From Saturnia japonica (lineage: Eukaryota > Arthropoda > Insecta > Lepidoptera > Saturniidae), in NCBI GenBank assembly GCA_033032175.1, contig CM065307.1:7068001-7132000 (forward strand): DNA of 64,000 nt. The letters run 5' to 3'. Position numbers and translations under genes: made by a program. The notes under the pieces were generated by a model that was not told where the DNA came from, ran no database searches, and saw nothing but the letters and a program-made list of their open reading frames with translations. Shown here piece after piece: positions 57,112 through 64,000 of the stretch; position 1 is the stretch's first letter, and the number at the start of each line of letters is the position of its first letter.

Positions 57112-59003
57112 CTAATTTTTATTACTACTCGCCTCGCGATCGAGACGTTGTAGTGTCTCTACGAGGCGGGGGAACGCGCAAGCGGTCTTGATGAGACCGA
57201 AGCGCTCCAAATGGTCGTTGTATTCGATGAGCTCGCGGATATCGTGCTCGCGGGTGAGCAGTATCATTAGGTCGTTACTATTGACGACAGTGTTAGCGGG
57301 CGCGCGGGGCGCAGGAGCGCGGGGCGCGGGAATATCCATAGCCATAAGGGGCTGTGGATTGGGGCGGCGGGGGCCCCATGCGTTCTGCGATGAACGCACG
57401 GGTTGCGGTTGCACCACGCGGGGTGCGGAGGGGCCGGCGGCGGCCGGGAGCTGGCGCGGGACCGGCAGCGCGGGAAATTCCCCTGATGCCAGCAGGGGTT
57501 GCGCTTTGATGGCTGAGGCGGGGGGCGCCGCCCGGGGGGCCGCCTGCCTCTGTGTACGTGGCCGCGTGGTACGCGGGGCCTTGGGGCAACCGCGATAATT
57601 CGCGGGATGCCCCTCCTCCCCGCATAACACGCAGCTCGGGGGGACGACGGAGTCACGCTCGCGCGTGCACTCCCGTGTGGGGTGGTCCTCTCGGCACTTT
57701 ACGCACCGCGGACGAGAATGACAGTTACGGGCAGCGTGCCCGTACAGCTGGCAGTTGTGGCACTGCGCAGGCTGGTGGTTTTTGTGTGGGGGCTCCACGT
57801 TAATCCCGGAGAGCCCGCACACCGTCTCTAGCTGGAAGATGGCCTTTCCCTCGGGGAAAGGTCCAATATGGCCACTACCATTTGTAGTGGCCGCTTATCT
57901 TTACTGTACATCCGGTGTACTTCCCGGATGGGATAACTTTGCTCCTTGAGCGAGGAGCACACCTCCGACGGGTCGAGCTCCACCGGAATGCGGCGGATGA
58001 CCACTTGGAGGACGCGCTCCTCCGCGAGCGAATACGTATAAAATTGCAGACCTTTCTGCCGGAGGAGGGTGGTTAGTTTACGGTGAGTTTCCGAAGAACT
58101 CACCGAAATAGAAATCCCGTTGACTATGTTTCTAGCCTTGTGGTAGTCGAGTTTGAGTCTGCGCATCTCATTGCAGACTCCCATCCAGGCTGCCTTGTCC
58201 CGGATTATGATTGGAGGTGGGGCACGCTCTTTTTTCCCGCCGGCGGGCGCGGGGAGCTGGGAGGACGCGGGGGCGGCGGCGCCCCTGACTACTGCCTTAG
58301 CTATTACCTTAGGCGCCGGTTGAGCAGTCGGACTGCAACGCGCCGTTCGCTTACGCGACGCCACGACGGTGAAGCCGTCGTTCTCGGTATCCATCTCCGG
58401 AGATGGATCCGGATTCGCGGGCGAGTCTTGTTCGACCGGAAGGGCCGAAAACGAATTTTTCGTCTTTAACGCGGTTTCCGTGGATCGCGCGGGACGGACG
58501 TACGGACTATTTTTGGTAACCCTAGATTGTGACCGCGAATTTCGCGGCCCTCGCTTGACGGAGGCGGGGCTTGACCCGCGCGATTGGCTAGTCGGGACAG
58601 GAGGCGTGGCCGTAGACGTGGCCACGGCCCCGGATGACGCGGCGGACGGACGCGCAGCGCTGCGCGTGAGACGTTTGGGCGCGGCGCCGACTGGCGTGGC
58701 GCCAGTCGGTATAACGGTCGCGGCCGTGACGTCATCGGCCGCCTTGCTACCTGAAGCGGCCGCCTCGCTACCTGAAACGGCCTCATGACGGGTCGCGGTC
58801 GCAGCGGTGCGACGCACGCAGGCGTTCTCAGGTAGATTACGGTATTCCTCGTCTAGAGAGGGACACCGTAATACGACGAAATTTTGATAGCGCTGGTATT
58901 GAAATTCCAGCGCTTTCATCCTGGCTTGCAACTTGCCTATGCAAGTGGCCAGGTCGGTAACGTTATTTGCCATGACGGCAGAAGAGGGAGGACAATGGGA
59001 CAT
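57112..59003 (-). pseudogene. Jockey ORF1 (Gag-like RNA-binding protein), one frameshift
   Basis: Two frames cover one protein. 59003-57828 (391 residues) starts MSHCPPSSAVMANNVTDL, has a short coiled-coil-like start (GKLQARMKALEFQYQRYQNF), a basic Ala/Ser/Pro/Arg-rich middle, and a domain before the zinc knuckles (YTYSLAEERVLQVVIRRIPV). It runs off frame at about 57855. The next frame (57822-57112, 236 residues) carries three zinc knuckles: CHNCQLYGHAARNC, CVKCREDHPTREC and CVLCGEEGHPANYRGC. It ends DREASSNKN. The frames would join with one extra C in a run of four near 57848. This protein coats the element RNA. The break may be an assembly error, since ORF2 is intact. Confidence 0.88.
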
Positions 59004-59613
59004 TTTTATTTTATTTTAAATTAAAGGCCTCCCTGCCTTAGGGGCAGGGGGGTGCGCCAAAAACTTAAAAAGACTATCGGAGTCGGCAAGAGACCTGTGG
59101 TCAAGGTGCAATGACACACAGGAAGGACCTATCAACCCTAAGGAGCCCTAACAAGCCCGGGCCGAGGACGCAGACCGGTAATTAAACCGGGCTAGGCCCA
59201 AACAGGTTCCCGGGGATGGAGTGTGCAGGATCGGAAGGTTTGGCAGGAGACACCTGGGGCAAGACTATGCGATAACCGCAAAGGCCTAGATTCCCAGGCC
59301 CGTCCGAGTCTGGCTGTTTGCCTCTGAAGGAGACAACCAGCGGGCTGCTCGGGTCACGCCCCGCTCACTTTAGTTAGCACCGTCAGGTATCCAGTGAGCG
59401 ACCACAAAACCGTGGATTTATAAAAAACAAGCAAGTCGCACCGAAAAGTGCGGTTTACCACGCGAGCGTTAGACACCAGTTGGTATACGTCGTTATTACA
59501 ACAATATATTCGAATAAATTCCAAATATAAGATCGCAACAATTAAGTCACGTGATGGTCGAGAGCACAAACGGAGCGACACGTCCGTTCGCGATCAAGAC
59601 CAAATCGGAACTC

Positions 59614-59621
59614 ATAGGGTA

Positions 59622-59625
<4 letters not shown>
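59614..59625. repeat. Target-site duplication, copy 2
   Basis: ATAGGGTAATAT between the 5' end of the full-length element and the poly(T) of the short copy. Confidence 0.85.
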
Positions 59626-59657
<32 letters not shown>

Positions 59658-59724
59658 CTGACTACACTGTTAGCCTTAGGGGCCCTAAAGCCGCTGCGGC
59701 TTTTACAGCTTCACCGGACTTGAG
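59626..59724 (-). mobile_element. Severely 5'-truncated jockey copy
   Basis: A poly(T) of about 28 bp, then about 70 bp identical to the 3' end of the full-length element (AGAACTGACTACACTG, GGGGCCCTAAAGCCGCTGC and on to CACCGGACTTG). It is flanked by the same 12-bp duplication on both sides. Confidence 0.9.
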
Positions 59725-59736
59725 ATAGGGTAATAT
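59725..59736. repeat. Target-site duplication, copy 3
   Basis: ATAGGGTAATAT immediately after the truncated copy, followed by host sequence CTCAATATCG. Confidence 0.85.
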
Positions 59737-61339
59737 CTCAATATCGTGTATTATATACTCGTGAACATTCGCCGTCCCGCGTTTCGCAAACCAATAGGAG
59801 GGCCGCGTTTTAACTTCGTATGACAGTATTAATACGCTCACGAATGGTGAAAAATTACGAATACGTCCAATTGTATCTTAGATCCGTACCGAATCGTCAA
59901 TGACGGATGTATGTACTAAGGGGCCGTAATATTGCAATTGACGCACAAATACGTGAATTATGTGTCCATAAGCTTACAAGTTTTTGTAAGCATACGATAA
60001 TGCTTGACCGTCGCAGTCATACTTGTTGGAAAATTAAGACGTGGAAAATGTAGAAACTCGTAGTATCAACAGTTGAAAGGCTTATTGACTAATGTTCATA
60101 ATATGGCAAACTTTACACGTTAGTCCACAACTGTCCACCGCCTCGTCGACATAATCTCGATATATTTTCTTGGATTAGATAAAAATCAATACAATTTTCA
60201 TTTTATTCTTACAACAGTATGGTTTGTAACAATAGTACGGTCCAATCGCATGTCAGTATAAAAATTCTGTAGAAGTACTATTGCTACACGTATTTTGAGC
60301 GTAAATAACTCGTGCTCCATCTGATGTTTTCCGATTACAAAGATAAAAGGTTATTGGTGGCAATATGTACACGGGGCTTTCGTAATCAGTTAAAATTAAG
60401 TAGAACTTTTAGCAAAACTTTAACAAACATGGTAAGCGCTCAGCAAACCACAGAGACGGATTAAAGAGAAAATTAAGACGAAGTATATAACAAAATTAAG
60501 TGATTATACTTTGTTCATCATAAGAAACGCTGCATGAAGTGTCCCTAAAAGGTATGAAAATTACGCTGAGTAAACCATAAGATATTTATCAAATTAATGT
60601 ACTACATAATTGTAAATATTAAAATGATCTATGGATATAAAGAAGATTTGGTTTCTTCTTTCTTAATCATTTAGTTACAATGAAATCGAAACTAAGATAA
60701 ACTGAAATTTAAATTTTCCTTACGCTGGGAAAATTTTGTTTTATTAGCAAAACGAACGAACCCAACTTTACCGAATAAAGATAAAATTGAAAACACATTT
60801 CGTGCGTATGTATAATAATTACTAACATAGCTAGCCGTGTTTTCATCGAACTCAGTGGAAATTTTGATTAATGTTGTCAGGTACAGGGTGTCGTTCAAAC
60901 TTTGACTAATTAAAAAGTCAGCAGAGTTGAAAGGCGAGGTCCTCACAAAAAGTCTAAGCCTTGATACGCTCATTTATTATTACCCTAAACTGGGGTTGTC
61001 GATATTCATCTATGTTATCGAAAAACCGATGTTGTGTTTGAAACATCGATGTTTTGACATCGATATAAAGTTTCCTAAAACATTGATGTATTGACGTTAG
61101 AAAGAAAACATCTAACTGAGATGATTTAAAATACGTGTGTCATAAAACTGAGTTCGAGAATGTGTAGACAAGCAAAATATATAGAGAAACAAGTTATCCT
61201 AAAAAAATAAGGTCGTCAACTGTAGATGTAAAGATTAATAATAAATCTTCGCTCTATACTGGTGTACTTAGAAGGAAACTATTTGTACTCTGTAATGTAC
61301 GCGCACTGCACTTTGCAAGCTCTACTTCACTTTTTTACA
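59737..61339. other. Intergenic sequence, only a small R1 fragment
   Basis: At about 60530-60590, AAATTACGCTGAGTAAACCAT and AAGATAT are a reverse piece of R1. A 93-codon minus ORF (60692-60973) has no support. Confidence 0.45.
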
Positions 61340-61500
61340 ATTTATAAAACTATTATCAAAAATTCTTGTAAGCTGTCAATTGACCAATGACATAAACTTC
61401 CCGTGTACAAAGTTTTAGAGTTAAATCCGGACGGCAAACAAACAGATAAAAAAGTGGTACGTTCGTGATTAGTGTCTTTTACCAAGGTTGTGTATTGAAA
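61340..61500 (+). repeat. Single diverged unit of the 53-kb tandem repeat
   Basis: TTCTTGTAAGCTGTCAATTG, ACCAATGACATAAACTTCCCG and TGTACAAAGTTTTAGAG, then an AAATCCGGACGGCAAAC tail, match the last unit and tail at 53345-53460. Confidence 0.65.
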
Positions 61501-62000
61501 CATTTTTTAATAAATAATATTATCTACTAACGTCTGTTTTTCAAAGTATTATAATTTTTTTTTTACATAAAAATACATAAGATAATAATGAATAAATAAT
61601 AGATTTGATTATGTAGAATACAACTTTTATATACAATTTTTGATAGAATTAACGAAATGCCTAAGGAATATGCAAAGAAATTCTAGGTAAGCAGCTTTGG
61701 ATAACACACCCTTTCATATATAAATTAAGATTGAATATCGCGTGACTTAAGGGTATTACTGCATTGGCGCAGCGCGCCCTTGACCAACCAAAGAGAGTGA
61801 GCACACTACCGTCAATAAAGACTTCAAATTAATACATTAAACTTTATTATTCGCTTCCAACCCTTTTTTTACCACTAGATGACAATAAGTTATGTAGGTC
61901 CGATACAGTTTAATTCAATAAAAACAACATTTTACATGGCAGACCAGCATGGATCAAAGTTTTAAATATTGCAAAAATTAATGTGTTTTATGTTCAATTG
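61501..62000. other. Intergenic sequence, no gene seen
   Basis: AT-rich; nothing recognised. Confidence 0.4.
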
Positions 62001-62180
62001 TTACATAAAATAACATACCATCACGCCTGTATCCCCATCATACCCACAGTTCGCCGGGTACGTTTTTCATAGAACTTCGTAATAACTACATACATAGAAA
62101 AAACCAATAACACTTTGCTCGACCTGGGAATCGAACACAGGACCTCGAGCATAGCAGTAGCGTGTTACGAGGCAATTGTT
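62001..62180 (-). mobile_element. tRNA-derived SINE, family S1, reverse copy
   Basis: ATACCATCACGCCTGTATCC, CACAGTTCGCCGGGTACG, CAATAACACTTTGCTCGACC and TGGGAATCGAACACAGGACC (B box in reverse) match the copy at 44783-45052, with the middle about 80 bp shorter. Confidence 0.75.
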
Positions 62181-62259
62181 GTTTGTAAAAAAAGAAAGTG
62201 AATCTTGGTTAAATTGGTTAAATTATTTTTGTCTCGTAATTTTATTTACTCATATTATT

Positions 62260-62575
62260 TATTTAGCTTATCAACTGAGGAATTACTTATTATACTTCTC
62301 GTTTAATTTTTATTTTATGTTACCTAAATGTATTATTGAAAATTCATATAGCCTATCAATTATTGATGATGACAAGCTTGCCGTGTACAAAATTTTATAA
62401 GAATCGATCAAGCCGTTTTTAAATTAAATCCCGACATACAAATAGACAGACAGACAATTTTTTTTTTTAATGGCATATTTGTGATCAGTTTCTATCATAT
62501 AGTATGCCTATCGGAAAATTTAGACAAAAAAATAACTGCACAGACAGATTAATATAAATAAACGGTATTTTAATA
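62260..62575 (+). repeat. Single unit plus tail of the 53-kb tandem repeat
   Basis: Contains TTCATATAGCCTATCAATTA, CCGTGTACAAAATTTTATAAG, then GACATACAAATAGACAGACAG, ATGGCATATTTGTGATCAGT and ATGCCTATCGGAAAATTTAG. Here the array is reduced to one or two units. Confidence 0.75.
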
Positions 62576-62599
62576 AAACACTAATATTTAAATTTTTTG

Positions 62600-62745
62600 A
62601 CTGTCTGTCTGTTTGTTCTAACCAATCTTGGAAATTGTTTAAATCAATTTTGACGGGACTTTTACTGGCAAATAGCTGATTTTATAAAGAGTATCTTAGG
62701 CTACTGTTATTTTTGAAAAAGAATTAGGGTTACGCGCAAATAAAA
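62600..62745 (-). repeat. Dispersed repeat R1, partial copy
   Basis: CTGTCTGTCTGTTTGTTCTA, AATTTTGACGGGACTTTTACT, GGCAAATAGCTGATTTTATA and GGTTACGCGCAA follow the order of the copy at 1-235. Confidence 0.7.
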
Positions 62746-63567
62746 ATTAACTAGTCATCAAGAATCAAATACTACATAATTGTAGATTTAAAAAGACATA
62801 CAAAAAAGTTAACACAAGCATATAAGTCTCTCTTTTAAGGATCACCCACAATAAGCATTTTTATCTCTAAAATAACCGAGGGCGGAAGAGCATTATTATA
62901 TGTTAACGTTTCTGTTTTAATTCTTTATCTTTGCTCTTAATATCTTAAGTTCATGTACATTCGAACTGCAAAGTTAATTGTCAAATGTACTCATTGATAT
63001 ATTGTTAATATTATTTTACCCGAATTTTAAGTCATTATACAGGTAATGTAGAAATATTTACCCTCTATGAGATATGGGTTTTTACATTACTTTTTGCTGA
63101 TAGGTTTTTTTTAGTCTATTCATATTTAAACCATACATTGACTCATTGTTTACCCTATTTTGCTTGTATGTTGTATATATTATGTTTTTTCGAAAAGTGT
63201 TATCTATTTTTTAAACGGGTTTTGAGATAACTTTTCCAAACTTTTGTGATACGAGAAACCAATTGATATATTCATATCTACAAGGAAAATGGCTTATAAA
63301 ATCAGGTAACCTTTACGAGTAGGTGAGTTTTGTATTGTAGATAACCTTTTACAGCGTCGTACTTGGAAGTAACAACGATATTCAAGTGTTTGATATTCAA
63401 ATCTTTACTATTTAGAACATATAATAAAAACTTTGTCAATATTAACGATGTTACTCGTATACAAACACTATAATCAAGTGTAGCACAAACATTACGTAGG
63501 AGTGCAGTATAGGGAAATATTTTATTTATTATATAAAATAATAAATTATGATATTTATATTCAAACT
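62746..63567. other. Intergenic sequence, no gene seen
   Basis: AT-rich; no supported feature. Confidence 0.4.
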
Positions 63568-63735
63568 AGATGTGCCCGCGGCTCCTCTTACGTGATCTAC
63601 AGAAATCGTCGGTACTGAGATGACAACGCTTCCACTCACGACTCGCGCGGTGATCGACCGGCCTCGCCTTTTATTTTATAAATAAAAACGCTTATTATTT
63701 TTTTTAAATAAAAGTAGCCTAAGTTACTCATTTAG
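63568..63735 (+). repeat. Dispersed repeat R1, 5' copy
   Basis: CTAGATGTGCCCGCGGCTCC, TACGTGATCTACAGAA and AAATAAAAGTAGCCTAAGTT match the start and middle of the copy at 39106. Confidence 0.65.
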
Positions 63736-63857
63736 TATCCGTACTATTGACCTGCACCCTATTGGCTGGGCGCGATAACAACACATGTGTTATGTTTACC
63801 GCACACACTTTCCGACTAGCTTAGATAAATTCTCACTTCTAACGTGAAAGGGTATAA

Positions 63858-63945
63858 GTCCGGTGAAGCTGTAAAAGCCATCAGCGGCTCTGTTTTTGGA
63901 TGGGACCCCTAAGGCTAACAGTATAGTCGGTCAGAAAAAAAAATT
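63858..63945 (+). mobile_element. Jockey-type LINE 3' tail fragment
   Basis: CCGGTGAAGCTGTAAAAGCC, GGGACCCCTAAGGCTAACAG and TATAGTCGGTCAGAAAAAAA match the element 3' end in plus orientation. Confidence 0.65.
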
Positions 63946-64000
63946 GAAAGGATAGCATTCTCGCTCGAGCTATCGGATTGTGAAGACCTCAATTACTAAG

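Larger units (their letters stand above)
53680..59613 (-). mobile_element. Near-complete jockey-clade non-LTR retrotransposon
   Basis: A 5.9-kb insertion in minus orientation. The 5' end is near 59613. A leader of about 0.6 kb is followed by ORF1 (59003-57112, one frameshift), ORF2 (57102-54208), a 3' region of about 0.5 kb, and a poly(A) tail of about 22 bp (poly-T on the plus strand at 53680-53701). It is flanked by 12-bp direct repeats ATAGGGTAATAT. It is GC-rich against AT-rich surroundings. It looks like a young copy: ORF2 is intact, the target duplication is perfect and the tail is pure. Confidence 0.9.

Noticed and set aside
54225..58786. Many ORFs in other frames over the jockey element
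   Set aside because: GC-rich coding DNA with few stops; only ORF1 and ORF2 carry recognisable domains.

Overview
The window looks like AT-rich insect nuclear DNA, most likely from a moth or butterfly (Lepidoptera). The basis is intron-containing genes with TATA boxes and AATAAA signals, jockey-clade and CR1-like non-LTR retrotransposons, RTE remnants, mariner and Tc1 relics, and tRNA-derived SINEs. No prokaryotic feature was seen. The species call is inference; no host housekeeping gene was recognised.

The main content is a one-way array of nine genes on the minus strand between about 9.9 and 48.4 kb. In transcription order they are H (48.4-46.9), G (41.9-40.7), F (37.3-34.8), I (33.9-32.4), E (30.4-29.9), D (29.4-28.0), C (20.9-20.3), B (17.3-15.5) and A (14.9-9.9). 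Each was rebuilt as two exons: a tiny first exon of 13-19 codons carrying most of a signal peptide, then an intron, then one exon with the rest of the protein. The intron is phase 0 in eight genes and uncertain in H. Most have a TATA box 30-80 bp before the ATG and a poly(A) signal just after the stop. The proteins are secreted and low in complexity: Gly/Cys-rich (C, D, E, G), Gln-rich (F), Pro/Leu-rich (H), Ser/Thr/Asn-rich (A, B) and a 64-residue mini-protein (I).

Seven of them (C, D, E, F, G, H, I) share a short hydrophobic core, roughly ILPxLLLxLxxR, usually beside a Cys/Gly patch. Four (D, E, G, H) also share an IPYPIPxPxNN tail. A and B share an FPxxEYP motif. I read this as one rapidly diverging family of secreted structural proteins. 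Silk, cocoon glue, eggshell and cuticle are all possible, and the sequence alone does not decide. The two-exon design resembles fibroin heavy chain and chorion genes.

The rest is mobile DNA and featureless AT-rich sequence. 1-9.9 kb holds repeats, a 0.4-kb tandem duplication, a Tc1 pseudogene and a retroelement endonuclease-like fragment. 16-34 kb holds truncated jockey and CR1 copies, a fold-back element and a mariner relic; CR1 tails lie inside the introns of B and I. 42-53 kb has SINEs, a deleted mariner and a 120-170-bp tandem array. 53.7-59.7 kb holds a nearly intact jockey-clade element of 5.9 kb, followed at once by a second 3' fragment, with three copies of one 12-bp target duplication. 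59.7-64 kb has only repeats.

Three reading frames (genes A and H, jockey ORF1) are each broken by a one-base length change in a short homopolymer, which suggests consensus errors in the assembly.
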